In this document: positions 34,084 through 41,239 of the stretch, in pieces
Position numbering within the stretch: the stretch's first letter is position 1
How the letters are laid out: each line of letters starts with the position of its first letter
NCBI RefSeq assembly: GCF_001463905.1
Contig: NZ_BBWR01000016.1
Coordinates: forward strand, 62,001 to 126,000
Reading direction: 5' to 3'
Source: Aureimonas frigidaquae
GTDB taxonomy: Bacteria > Pseudomonadota > Alphaproteobacteria > Rhizobiales > Rhizobiaceae
DNA: 64,000 nucleotides
Program-made: the position numbers and the translations under genes
The notes under the pieces: generated by a model
What the model saw: only the letters and a program-made list of their open reading frames with translations
What the model was told of the DNA's origin: nothing
The model's database searches: none

Positions 34084-34902
34084 CTAATTCTTCCAGGCGA
34101 GGAGGTAGAGCTTGGGGTCCTTCGCGAAGGCGGTGTCGATCACCGACGCGACCTCCGGCGAGGTCTGGTAGATTTCGATGAAGCGTTTGATGTCGGCGCG
34201 GTCGACATCCTGCGACTTGGTGACGAAGCGGATGGCGAAGTTGCGATCCTCGATGCCCGAATAGATCAGGCCGGCCGACGGGTCGAAGGTGCCGGATGCC
34301 ACGATGAAATGCGGATAGCCGAGGGCCAGATCGACATCGGGCGTCACGCGCACGAGCTGCGGCCCTTCGACTTCGGTGAAGCTGAGCGCCTTCGGATTGT
34401 CGACGATATCGTCCAGCGTGCCGAGGAAGCCGACGCCCTCCTTCAGCGTGATCAGGCCGGCCCGTTCCAGAAGGAGGAGGCCACGCCCCTGGTTCACCGG
34501 ATCATTGGGGATGGCGACCGTACCGCCCTGAGGGAGCTCGTCGAAGCTCTTATGCTTGAGCGAATAAAGGCCGATATTGGAGAGCGCACCCACCCCGGCC
34601 ACGCCGAAGTCGTAGCCCCGCTCCTTGATGGCGTTGTTCAGGAAGGGCACGTGCTGGAAGTAGTTCACATCGATATCGCCGGCCTGCAGCGCGACATTCG
34701 GCGTCGTCCAGTCCGTGAACTCGATCACCTCGACGTTCAGGTTCTCCGCCTTGGCGATTTCCGCGGCCTTGGCGACACTGTCGCCATAGGCGCCGGGCAC
34801 CACGCCGATCCGCAGATCCTGCGCCATGGCCGGTGCGATGATGAGGGACAGGAGCGCCGCCGCCAGGAGCTTGCGGGTCAGAAGCTTCGTCATGGAGGTC
34901 AC
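34084..34902 (-). CDS. MetQ/NlpA-family binding protein, copy 1
   Basis: 272 aa with signal peptide LLAAALLSLIIAPAMAQ and no lipobox cysteine, so probably soluble periplasmic, unlike lipoprotein MetQ. The mature fold is the family's: LRIGVVPGAYGDSVAKAAEIAKAE, EFTDWTTPNVALQAGDIDVNYFQH, SLKHKSFDELPQGGTVAIPNDPVNQGRGLLLLE. Start ATG 34902 overlaps the upstream paralogue's stop by 4 bp. Supplies ligand to MetNI encoded downstream. Confidence 0.9.
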   Translation of the reverse strand: MTSMTKLLTRKLLAAALLSLIIAPAMAQDLRIGVVPGAYGDSVAKAAEIAKAENLNVEVIEFTDWTTPNVALQAGDIDVNYFQHVPFLNNAIKERGYDFGVAGVGALSNIGLYSLKHKSFDELPQGGTVAIPNDPVNQGRGLLLLERAGLITLKEGVGFLGTLDDIVDNPKALSFTEVEGPQLVRVTPDVDLALGYPHFIVASGTFDPSAGLIYSGIEDRNFAIRFVTKSQDVDRADIKRFIEIYQTSPEVASVIDTAFAKDPKLYLLAWKN

Positions 34903-35765
34903 TTTCCGGTTTGGTCGGCGGGCTGGGTGGCGGCCTCGCGGTGCTCCCAGGGCAGGGAGTAGAGCGCATCGTTGCCGGCATAGGCGCGGTGGATCTCGGC
35001 CCTGACGGCCGGGTCGTTCTGGTAGATGTCGATGAAGCGGCCGATATCGGGGTCTTGCGCATTGTCCTTGCGGGAGACGAAGCGGATGGCGAAGTCCGTA
35101 TCCTCGACGCCCGAATAGAGGAGCGCCGAACCCGCAATATCCGGCTTGCCGGCATTGACGTAATGCGCCGGGTACCCTTGGGCGAGATCGACGTCGTCCA
35201 GCGCGCGGACGAGTTGCGGCCCCTCGATCTCGACGAAGTCGAGCTCCCGTGGGTTCTCCACGACGTCGTCCAGTGTTCCGTGCGACGCCACGCCGTCCGT
35301 CAGCGTGATCAAGCCGGCCTGCTGAAGCAGCAGCAGCCCACGGCCCTGGTTCACCGGGTCGCTGGCAATGCCGACCCGCGCCCCGTCTGGCAGGGCGTCG
35401 AAGCTCTGATAGCGCGACGAGTAGAGGCCGATATTGGGCAGGATGCCGATCCCGACGCTGACGAGATCGTAGCCGGTTTCGGCCACGGCATTGTCGAGAA
35501 AGGCCTTGTGCTGGAAGTAGTTCAGATCGAGATCGCCGGAGGCGAGGGCAAGGTTGGGCGTGGTCCAGTCGCTGAACTCGACCACGCGGACATCGAGCCC
35601 GTCCTGGCGCGCCGCACGGGCTGCGACTTCGATGGAGTCGGCAAGGGCCCCGGGTGTAACCCCGATGACGAGTTCGTCGGCGAGCGCGCCGGCCGGGCCA
35701 ATCAGCACCGCGGCCAGCATGAGGGCCTGCACGGCCTTGAGGCGTGTGCGTCCGGGCGGGTTCAT
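34899..35765 (-). CDS. MetQ/NlpA-family binding protein, copy 2
   Basis: 288 aa with a signal peptide (LKAVQALMLAAVLIGPAGALA). It aligns end to end with copy 1: EFSDWTTPNLALASGDLDLNYFQHKAFLDNAV and SRYQSFDALPDGARVGIASDPVNQGRG. Two different binding proteins served by a single MetNI suggests a widened substrate range. The last residues (HREAATQPADQTGK) extend beyond copy 1. A 34-bp gap separates it from the FMN reductase gene, which starts the operon. Confidence 0.9.
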   Translation of the reverse strand: MNPPGRTRLKAVQALMLAAVLIGPAGALADELVIGVTPGALADSIEVAARAARQDGLDVRVVEFSDWTTPNLALASGDLDLNYFQHKAFLDNAVAETGYDLVSVGIGILPNIGLYSSRYQSFDALPDGARVGIASDPVNQGRGLLLLQQAGLITLTDGVASHGTLDDVVENPRELDFVEIEGPQLVRALDDVDLAQGYPAHYVNAGKPDIAGSALLYSGVEDTDFAIRFVSRKDNAQDPDIGRFIDIYQNDPAVRAEIHRAYAGNDALYSLPWEHREAATQPADQTGK

Positions 35766-35799
35766 CGCGGCAGCTCCTGTCGTGTCGGCAGGCTTGATG

Positions 35800-36357
35800 T
35801 CACTCGGCGGCCAGGGCCGTCGAAAGGCTTGGGAAAAAAATGGAGATATCCGCCACGGCCTCGTCGATCCGGGCGGAGAGTCCTTCGGACGAAACCCGGT
35901 AATCGGTGAGTTCGGCGTTGGAGGCGTAGACCGCGGTGGGCAAGGTCGACGCCATAAAGAAGCCGAAGAGCGGGCGAAGCTGGTGCTCGACCATCAGCGC
36001 ATGCCGCTCGCCCCCGCCCGTGGCGCTGAGGAGAATCGGTTTGCCACGCAGGGCGTTCGGATCGATCAGGTCGATGAAGTGCTTGAAAAGCCCCGGATAG
36101 GAGCCCTTGTAGGTCGGCGATCCGATGACGATCAGATCAGCTTCGACCAGCGATTGAAGGATGCGCCGTGCATTGGCATCGAGATCGCCCGGCCCCTGCG
36201 CGACATTCAGGGACGGGCCGATCTGTTCCAGATCGAACAGCTCGGTCGAGAACCCGTAACGCTGCTGCGCCCGCTTCGCGATTTCCTGCACGAGCGATAC
36301 GGTCCGCGAAGGGCGGTTGTAGGAGCCTGCGAGTGCAGCCAGCCGGAGCTTCGTCAT
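35800..36357 (-). CDS. NADPH-dependent FMN reductase (SsuE/MsuE-like)
   Basis: 185 aa flavodoxin-fold reductase. The N-terminal FMN loop is LAALAGSYNRPSRTVSLVQEIAK, followed by FDLEQIGPSL and the central IVIGSPTYKGSYPGLFKHFIDLI; SATGGGERHALMVEHQLRPLFGFF closes the flavin site. It supplies FMNH2 to SsuD and to the LLM and SfnB-like monooxygenases in this block. First gene of the operon that runs to 28426. The AT-rich motif at 36487-36502 and about 130 bp of leader lie upstream. Confidence 0.9.
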   Translation of the reverse strand: MTKLRLAALAGSYNRPSRTVSLVQEIAKRAQQRYGFSTELFDLEQIGPSLNVAQGPGDLDANARRILQSLVEADLIVIGSPTYKGSYPGLFKHFIDLIDPNALRGKPILLSATGGGERHALMVEHQLRPLFGFFMASTLPTAVYASNAELTDYRVSSEGLSARIDEAVADISIFFPSLSTALAAE

Positions 36358-36486
36358 GTCGTCCCCACTTTCGGGCCGAAGCCAGAGCCGGCTTCGACAA
36401 ACTCTTCGGTCGAACCGGACGCAGGGCCTGCAGCACCGGATCGATCACCAAGCTAGGACGAACGGACACCACGACAGAAGAAATAA

Positions 36487-36502
36487 TCTATCGATTTTAT
36501 GG
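36487..36502. promoter_or_regulatory. Shared AT-rich motif upstream of the FMN-reductase operon
   Basis: TCTATCGATTTTATGG, the partner of the motif at 26199-26214 (14 of 16 bases identical). It lies 130 bp before the reductase start, in the opposite relative orientation to the ssuD copy. GGAATGG stands close to both copies as well (26192-26198 and 36510-36516). Beyond it, 36503-36689 holds no gene that I can support. Confidence 0.42.
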
Positions 36503-36689
36503 ACTGGATTGGAATGGAGTCGCGTGGTGACGGGGCCGGGATAGGGGGAGGCCGGCTGCATGCGTATTCGACGCGACGATACAGCGACCCCAAACGCTCG
36601 GTATGTCACACCGCTGACACGTGTAGCGCGCAAAATGAGTCTGCAGCACGCGCAAGACCAGTCTGCCAACAGTCCCGCACTTGAAGGTG

Positions 36690-36708
36690 CATTGATTGCA
36701 CCTCACGG
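36690..36708. repeat. Candidate right-end site of the left Mu-like relic
   Basis: AGGTGCATTGATTGCACCT is a 7-bp inverted repeat around TTGAT. Read on the minus strand it gives GGTGCAATCAATG, which aligns with the right-end repeats of the other Mu-like piece (GGTGCCAAATCAA at 46739 and 46760) with small gaps. It lies just outside the 58-aa gene that marks the right end in both pieces. The assignment as a transposase-binding site is tentative. Confidence 0.35.
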
Positions 36709-36728
36709 ACTACCGAACCCGTCTCTCC

Positions 36729-36905
36729 TTAATGACGCGCCATTCTGTCGCTCTTCGGTTCGTCCGCCATCGCGTTCCCGACGATCCTCAATGCCAGGTC
36801 TATGGCAGGCAGAACCTCCTGAGCCTCCTCTTCGGCCGCCTTGTGCCGCGCCACGAGGAGGATATCCGCCAGCATCCTGAGGGGGTCTACGTTCTGTCGC
36901 CTCAT
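36729..36905 (-). CDS. 58-aa conserved small protein, copy A (Mu-like right end)
   Basis: 58 aa from ATG at 36905 (MRRQNVDPLRMLADILLVARHK), chosen because GGAG lies eight bases upstream. It aligns with the 58-aa product at 46434: RMLADILLVARHKAAEEEA against GALADILIVARKTAETAAL, then LPAIDLALRIVGNAMA against LPLLDAALMIVGRELA. Predicted all-helical. The repeated occurrence at the end of both Mu-like pieces, outside the methyltransferase gene, is the best evidence that it is real. Function unknown. Confidence 0.65.
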   Translation of the reverse strand: MRRQNVDPLRMLADILLVARHKAAEEEAQEVLPAIDLALRIVGNAMADEPKSDRMARH

Positions 36906-37023
36906 GACTTGCTCCGTTGTCTTCACGGAGCAAGCCTCTCGTGTATCGACCCCTCTCAACAGGTTGCACTGGTCGGCGTCGACCGGTTCCCGACCTGTCG
37001 TCGGTTGAGAGACGGCGTTGTGG

Positions 37024-37254
37024 TTAGCGAACCGTCAACTGCTTGAGATGGGCAGCCTTGAGAGTTCGCCACGCATACGCCGCAGCCAGGCTGACCACCC
37101 CGTTACCGGCCGCCTCGGATCGGTCCACCCGATCGGCCAGCCCATGATCCAAACCGAAAAGTTCGGGTTGAAGGTCAGGTCGCCCGCTGAGTATGTCGGC
37201 CCAGTCCTGATACTCAGCGGGAGACGATGCCGCGTCTGTCTGATTTGTTCGCCG
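37024..37254 (-). pseudogene. C-terminal fragment of a phage cytosine-5 methyltransferase
   Basis: An open stretch of 76 codons without a start encodes a C-terminus containing PDLQPELFGLDHGLADRVDR and SEAAGNGVVSLAAAYAWRTL, nearly identical to the last 60 residues of the intact methyltransferase at 44725-45651. At DNA level about 110 bp are roughly 90% identical (inverted orientation). GNGVV is motif X. The fragment is in frame with the stop codon of the Mor-like gene just upstream, so a deletion probably joined the early region to the methyltransferase tail. Confidence 0.75.
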
Positions 37255-37632
37255 CTATAGGTCCTTAGCGGAGTTGGTGTCTTCGGCTGGAAACATGTCG
37301 AGCTGATGTGTATCCCGGATGATGAGCTTTCTCGCGGCAACATGGCTCATGTGGAGCTGGCGCGCTACGGCATAGACCGACAAACCGCGCCTGTGCAGGA
37401 CGTTCGCGACCCACTTCTTGCCGACCGGGACGACGTAATTGCCACCGCCGCCAAGCCGTTCAGCGAGCGCTGCTGTCTTGTCGATCCCGATCAGCGATGC
37501 AACGGCCGAGCCGGCCTGCGGTCGGAGCGCGAGGTACACAGGCGACCCGCCAAAGGCGAGCAGAAAATCCATCGCCAGATCCGGTCCGAGGACATCGACA
37601 TAGGGGAGAAGGTGGGCCGGCGGCTTAACCAT
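37255..37632 (-). CDS. Mor-like helix-turn-helix protein of a Mu-like phage
   Basis: 125 aa. The pattern LLPYVDVLGPDLAMDFLLAFGGSPVYLA, then ERLGGGGNYVVPVGKKWVANVLHRRGLSVYAVARQLHMSHVAARKLI-type C-terminal HTH (read in parts: NYVVPVGKKWVANVL; LSVYAVARQLHMSHVAARKL) fits the Mor/C activator family, which has a GG-Y-(I/V)P strand before the HTH. Mor switches Mu from early to late transcription. Its place after GemA, as in Mu, supports the call. I recognise the layout rather than a specific homologue; a plain HTH protein is the alternative. Confidence 0.55.
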   Translation of the reverse strand: MVKPPAHLLPYVDVLGPDLAMDFLLAFGGSPVYLALRPQAGSAVASLIGIDKTAALAERLGGGGNYVVPVGKKWVANVLHRRGLSVYAVARQLHMSHVAARKLIIRDTHQLDMFPAEDTNSAKDL

Positions 37633-37717
37633 GATCGCAATCCCGACCGCTGGTTGCTAGTGGACGTTGAGGATGGTTCATACCGATATGGGCCATGCAA
37701 CTGCCGGGAGTCGCCTC

Positions 37718-38092
37718 ATGCACAAACGAATCGTCCTGTCGGGGATCCTCATGATCGTCACGCTGTCCGGCTGCCAGAGCACGGACCCGATGCAGGGGAT
37801 GCTGTGGGTGCGAACGGATGGTCGGTCCATGCAGTCCGATCCGAAGCTGCGGCTGCAAGGAGAGCAGGACCGGACCATTTGCTCCGGCCGCGTGAACCAA
37901 TCGGTTGCCGGCCAGACCCCGGTCTACTCCAGCGGCCTCATTCCGGCGATCCAGGCACAGCAGGTCCTGAATGATCGTCGCGACAGCTTCGGCGAGATCA
38001 TGGCCGGTTGCATGGCCGAGCGTGGATACGTCCTCGTTCCGCAAGCGGAAGCCGCCGCACGCGCTGCGGAACTGCGCAAGATCTCGCGTTGA
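37718..38092 (+). CDS. Small lipoprotein, prophage moron
   Basis: 124 aa from ATG 37718; GGGAG lies seven bases upstream. The N-terminus is a lipoprotein signal: MHKRIVLSGILMIVTLSGC with the lipobox LSGC at residues 16-19. The mature 105 residues (QSTDPMQGMLWVRTDGRSMQ, two further cysteines in ICSGR and GCMAERGY) match no family I know. It is encoded on the opposite strand from the flanking phage genes (GemA and Mor-like), the typical sign of a moron carrying its own promoter. Surface exposure and exclusion of other phages would be a guess. Confidence 0.7.
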   Translation: MHKRIVLSGILMIVTLSGCQSTDPMQGMLWVRTDGRSMQSDPKLRLQGEQDRTICSGRVNQSVAGQTPVYSSGLIPAIQAQQVLNDRRDSFGEIMAGCMAERGYVLVPQAEAAARAAELRKISR

Positions 38093-38097
38093 TCCGA

Positions 38098-38736
38098 TCA
38101 TCGGGCGTATCCTGAGCGGATGCGCTCGCCGAGCTGGTTCATGACCGCGATCCATTCTGCATCGGTCGGCTTGCCGCTGAACAACGGACGGCCGATGATG
38201 ATCGCAATCTCGGACCAAAAGCGTACCGCTGTGCCCTTCGGCTCCAGCTTCCGCCATTGCGCCCAGGCAATCCTGTAGCCGTAGCGTGCAGCCCAGCCAG
38301 GCTGCTGCGACGTCACGGACCAGTCCACACCGCCGTCGCGCTCCAACCAGGCCTTCAGGCCCTCGATGACCCGACGCGCAGCGTTCGGTTCCCGAAGCCA
38401 TTCGGTTCGCTCGATACCGGTCATGCGCTGGACAAACGCCAACAACGCGGCGTCACGGCGGTCCCGGACCAGACCGAGGTTCCAGGCCGCCAACCACAGA
38501 GCCTGCAGTTTGGCGGCAAACGGCCCCTCCAAGGCCCGTTTGCCAGCAATCCTGCGCGGCTTGTCGAGTGGTTTGAAGCCGAGGCGGTAGAATTCCGTCA
38601 GGACCAGGCGCCGTTCATCGGGCAACATGTCTTTCGCCGACGCCTTCCCCGTGACACGCAAGAGCACGGCGCGGTAGGTATCGTCATCGAGGCCGAGCGC
38701 CTTCTTTCCCACGTGAATCTGAGCGAGCGCCGTCAT
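38098..38736 (-). CDS. gemA: GemA (gp16) family regulatory protein of Mu-like phage
   Basis: 212 aa. Starts TALAQIHVGKKALGLDDDTYRAVLLRVTGKASAKDMLPDERRLVL, the DUF1018/GemA signature, with the second conserved part KLQALWLAAWNLGLVRDRRDAALLAFVQRMTGIERTEWL. GemA of Mu affects host gyrase genes and gene expression in the early phase; it is a reliable marker of Mu-like phages. In Mu it is transcribed in the same direction as A and B; here it points the other way, so it belongs to a separate or inverted phage piece. Confidence 0.88.
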   Translation of the reverse strand: MTALAQIHVGKKALGLDDDTYRAVLLRVTGKASAKDMLPDERRLVLTEFYRLGFKPLDKPRRIAGKRALEGPFAAKLQALWLAAWNLGLVRDRRDAALLAFVQRMTGIERTEWLREPNAARRVIEGLKAWLERDGGVDWSVTSQQPGWAARYGYRIAWAQWRKLEPKGTAVRFWSEIAIIIGRPLFSGKPTDAEWIAVMNQLGERIRSGYAR

Positions 38737-39257
38737 TCAGGCTGCTCCGCAATTTGTGCCGGCGCCGCGGCTGCGCTGATGCCATGCGTGAGGGCTACCG
38801 ATGCCCAGACACGCCAAATTACATCCGCAGCCGCGCCTGATGCGCCTTTAGATCCGCAGGTATCGTGGTCGGCCGTTCCGGCAGCTCTTCTTTCCAGTTC
38901 AGCTCTTTGTCGATGCGAATGTGGGGAGGTGATCGGATTGGCACTGGGGAGGTTTGGCACCGGTTGGGCTGGAAGCCCGGCGTTGTAGGGGTTTGCGGGG
39001 GGTCAGTCGCTCGGGGAAGCTGAAATTGCGGTGAGCAGGTTGGAGCCGATATTGAGCGCTGGTGATCGGAATTTGTGCTTGATTTGGCACCATGTGATCA
39101 AGGTTTTGAGCGCCCGGCCCATTGCGGTCGGGCGTATTGCTGTGCGGGTCCTGGATGCTATCGGCGGTTACGGTCGCGGCTGTTGATATCCATCGGCGGG
39201 CGCTGGTTGTATTTCATGCAGGAACTACAGCCTCGGCAGGGGCTTTGCGTACCAGCT
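38737..39257. other. Non-coding or decayed stretch with candidate Mu-type left-end sites
   Basis: No gene can be supported over these 520 bases. TTGGCAC motifs occur at 38936-38944 (GATTGGCAC), 38953-38961 (TTTGGCACC) and 39083-39091 (TTTGGCACC). They are the reverse complement of the GGTGCCAAA repeats at 46739-46772, as expected for transposase-binding sites at opposite ends of one Mu-like element. On that reading the left end of the rightward piece lies near 38.92 kb. The exact ends and target duplication could not be fixed by eye. Confidence 0.5.
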
Positions 39258-39773
39258 TCAGGCCCGGTGTTTGATGTCAGGTCGCTGGAGATCGGAGCGA
39301 AGTTCTTCGGCGATGATCGGGATCATCGATCGTTGAACGTCCGGCCGGGCGGAGAAGGTGATCAGGCGATTGTAATTCTCGGCGACGAGCAACACGAGTT
39401 GGTCGCTCGTGATCCGCGCGTTTTCCTCGGCGTAAACCCGCTGAATGGTTCGCGATAGTTCCTGAAGCAGATCAACGCTGAGGACATCTGTCCGTCGGCG
39501 CAGCATTGGTTCCCCATCATCTTCCTTTGGCGATGTGACGCTGTGCGACGCGGAGGCTTTCGTGTCCGGTGAACCGCGTCCGTAGATCAGCCAGTCGGTG
39601 CTTACGCCTAGCACGTCAGCGACCTTGGCGGTGTTGCTGATCGGCGGATCAGCCTTGCCCGACGTCCAACGCGCCAGGGCTGAACGCGAGATATCGGTAT
39701 TATCCGATAGACTATCTAGGGTCAGGCCCTTCCGCTTCATGGCCGCCTTCAGTCGGTCAGCGAACTGTTTCAT
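39258..39773 (-). CDS. Phage repressor, XRE-type HTH
   Basis: 171 aa from ATG at 39773. N-terminal XRE HTH: QFADRLKAAMKRKGLTLDSLSDNTDISRSALARWTSGKADPPISN (in parts: LTLDSLSDNTDISRSALARW), then VADVLGVSTDWLIYGRG, typical of cI-like repressors. The C-terminal half is helical (RTIQRVYAEENARITSDQLVLLVAENYN) with no LexA-type protease site. Located at the left end and divergent from ner, as is the Mu c gene; it should maintain lysogeny by acting in the 39774-40017 interval. Confidence 0.85.
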   Translation of the reverse strand: MKQFADRLKAAMKRKGLTLDSLSDNTDISRSALARWTSGKADPPISNTAKVADVLGVSTDWLIYGRGSPDTKASASHSVTSPKEDDGEPMLRRRTDVLSVDLLQELSRTIQRVYAEENARITSDQLVLLVAENYNRLITFSARPDVQRSMIPIIAEELRSDLQRPDIKHRA

Positions 39774-39975
39774 CCTACAGGCCCCCAGGATGATACTGGG
39801 CACCAATTTCCAGCCTTTCGTATTAAGTATTTGAATACATTTGATAATGATCGATTTATCGCCGGCGCAGTGCGGCGTGTAGGATTATACCCAAATTTTC
39901 CGGTTGAGTTCAGTCCGACATATGATACTTTGCGCTTGTTCATGACCGTGAACATGCAAATAAACCTCCAATAAA

Positions 39976-39999
39976 AGGCGGCCCCTGGCCGGGCCGCCT
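39976..39999 (+). promoter_or_regulatory. Hairpin in the ner leader within the early control region
   Basis: AGGCGGCCC (39976-39984) and GGGCCGCCT (39991-39999) form a 9-bp perfect stem with a 6-nt loop, 18 bases before the ner start. The surrounding 39774-40017 interval is AT-rich and must contain the divergent repressor and early promoters. The hairpin may act in the early leader transcript or as a site for a regulator; there is no T-run to mark a terminator. Confidence 0.5.
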
Positions 40000-40017
40000 G
40001 AGGGCAAAAGGTACACT

Positions 40018-40383
40018 ATGGCGGTACGAAACCCAAACGGCACCTGGACTGTGACCCGGTTGCCATCCGGCGATTGGGACCCCGAGGAAATCAAATCAGC
40101 CGTTCGCATGACAAGGGATGGGGATGGCGTGCGTTGGACTCTTGAGGGGCTGGCGCGATCGGGCGGCTTGCACTTTGCGGCATGCCGATCGGCCCTGACC
40201 CGATCCCATGTCGGCGGCGAGGCCGCGATTGCCGAGCTGCTTGGCGTGTCTCCTCATACAATCTGGCCCACCCGCTACCTGCGGAATGGAACGCGCAAGG
40301 TTTCGGCGAAAACATCCGCCAACACCAACAGGCTCGCACGGGCCGCGTTCGACTGTCATCGTTCGATTCCGGGTGCAGCATGA
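40018..40383 (+). CDS. Ner-like negative regulator of Mu-type phage
   Basis: 121 aa. The core DWDPEEIKSAVRMTRDGDGVRWTLEGLARSGGLHFAACRSAL, then GGEAAIAELLGVSPHTIWPTRYLRNGTRK, follows the Ner/SfsB pattern: W-x-x-E-x-I-K-A, an HTH and the ending G-V-x-P-x-x-I-W-P-x-R-Y. Ner binds the early operator and turns down both repressor and early transcription. The C-terminal 25 residues exceed the Mu protein. The stop overlaps the next start by ATGA. Confidence 0.75.
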   Translation: MAVRNPNGTWTVTRLPSGDWDPEEIKSAVRMTRDGDGVRWTLEGLARSGGLHFAACRSALTRSHVGGEAAIAELLGVSPHTIWPTRYLRNGTRKVSAKTSANTNRLARAAFDCHRSIPGAA

Positions 40384-40496
40384 ACATGCTGGCCCGCCTC
40401 GTTTCCATGTTCCGGCGCAGGGCCGCGAACGACAATTGCGACTGGATCGCCGAGTTCGAGGAGCAGCTGGCCCGCGACATCGAGGCCGGGCTATGA
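40380..40496 (+). CDS. 38-aa small early protein
   Basis: MNMLARLVSMFRRRAANDNC is the first half, followed by an acidic helix (EFEEQLARDIEAGL). Both ends overlap neighbours with ATGA junctions (40380-40383 and 40493-40496), which supports translation as part of the early operon despite its size. No family recognised; the amphipathic basic N-terminus could associate with membrane or nucleic acid. Confidence 0.5.
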   Translation: MNMLARLVSMFRRRAANDNCDWIAEFEEQLARDIEAGL

Positions 40497-40744
40497 GCGC
40501 GGCCGTGACATGGCAGGGACGGTACATGTCGCTGACCGGCGCGCTGCTGCGCGCACGGCGCGACTGCCGCATGTCGCAGCAGGTCGTGGCCGAGCGGATG
40601 GGCATTGCGCTGCGCACTTTCCAGCGGTGGGAGAGCGGCCAGCGCGAGCCGACCGCGCAGGGCCTTTTCCAGTGGGCGGCGGTCGTGGGCGTGGAAATCA
40701 CCAGCCGCGCATTTGCGACCGAACGGTCGCCTTCGGAGGGCTGA
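40493..40744 (+). CDS. XRE-family HTH regulator, early operon
   Basis: 83 aa from ATG 40493. HTH in LTGALLRARRDCRMSQQVVAERMGIALRTFQRWESGQREP, with the remainder QGLFQWAAVVGVEITSRAF completing the XRE fold. It starts within the preceding stop codon and ends three bases before the next gene. In Mu-like phages such small regulators tune early transcription. It resembles the small HTH protein at 45706-45963 in layout (MAQQMGIKLRTYEDLEGG). Confidence 0.78.
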   Translation: MSAAVTWQGRYMSLTGALLRARRDCRMSQQVVAERMGIALRTFQRWESGQREPTAQGLFQWAAVVGVEITSRAFATERSPSEG

Positions 40745-40747
40745 TCG

Positions 40748-41239
40748 ATGGCCCGCCGCCCCACCTGCGCATCCGACCAGCCGAGCCTGTTCGACCAGGC
40801 ACCGCCGGCGCCTCTGTCCAGCCTCGACGCCGCGATCCGTGAGGCCCTAGGCGAAACGCTGGCCATTGCGAAGACGCGCCACGGGCTCGACCGCTACGCC
40901 GTCGTGGCGCAGATCAACCGCCTGCAGCCGCGTGACGATGGGCGCGAGTTCACCAAGGCCGTGCTGGATCGCTGCAGCGCCAGCGCCGGGGACTGGCAAT
41001 TGCCGGCCTGGCGGCTGCCCGCCATCTGCCGGATCGCCGGCGATTACCGATTGCTGCACACGCTGGTGACGGCCTGCGACCACCGCGCGGTGCCGAGCGA
41101 GGCCGCAGCCCTGGCCGAGCTGGCGATGGTCGAATTGGAGGAGAAGCGGCTCAAGGGGCGCAAGGAACTGCTCTTGAAGACCCTTCCCGCCCGGGCGCGG
41201 GAATGGGCTGACCGTCAGCGCAAGGGTGATGTGGAGTGA
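40748..41239 (+). CDS. Conserved hypothetical protein preceding the Mu-type transposase
   Basis: 163 aa. No catalytic motif seen. The sequence AIREALGETLAIAKTRHGLDRYAVVAQINRLQP, then DWQLPAWRLPAICRIAGDYRLLHTLVTACD is reminiscent of small phage regulatory proteins of the CII/Rha type with an HTH-like centre. The C-terminus is strongly basic and helical (LEEKRLKGRKELLLKTLPAR). It ends at the transposase start (TGATG overlap), so it belongs to the early operon. Function unknown. Confidence 0.65.
   Translation: MARRPTCASDQPSLFDQAPPAPLSSLDAAIREALGETLAIAKTRHGLDRYAVVAQINRLQPRDDGREFTKAVLDRCSASAGDWQLPAWRLPAICRIAGDYRLLHTLVTACDHRAVPSEAAALAELAMVELEEKRLKGRKELLLKTLPARAREWADRQRKGDVE

Noticed and set aside
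38733-38960. 75-codon frame whose stop overlaps the gemA start (ATGA)
   Set aside because: The overlap is suggestive, but the translation is low-complexity and unlike any protein, and another frame gives a more natural short tail (KELNWKEELPERP). It overlaps the candidate end repeats, so I leave it as unsupported.
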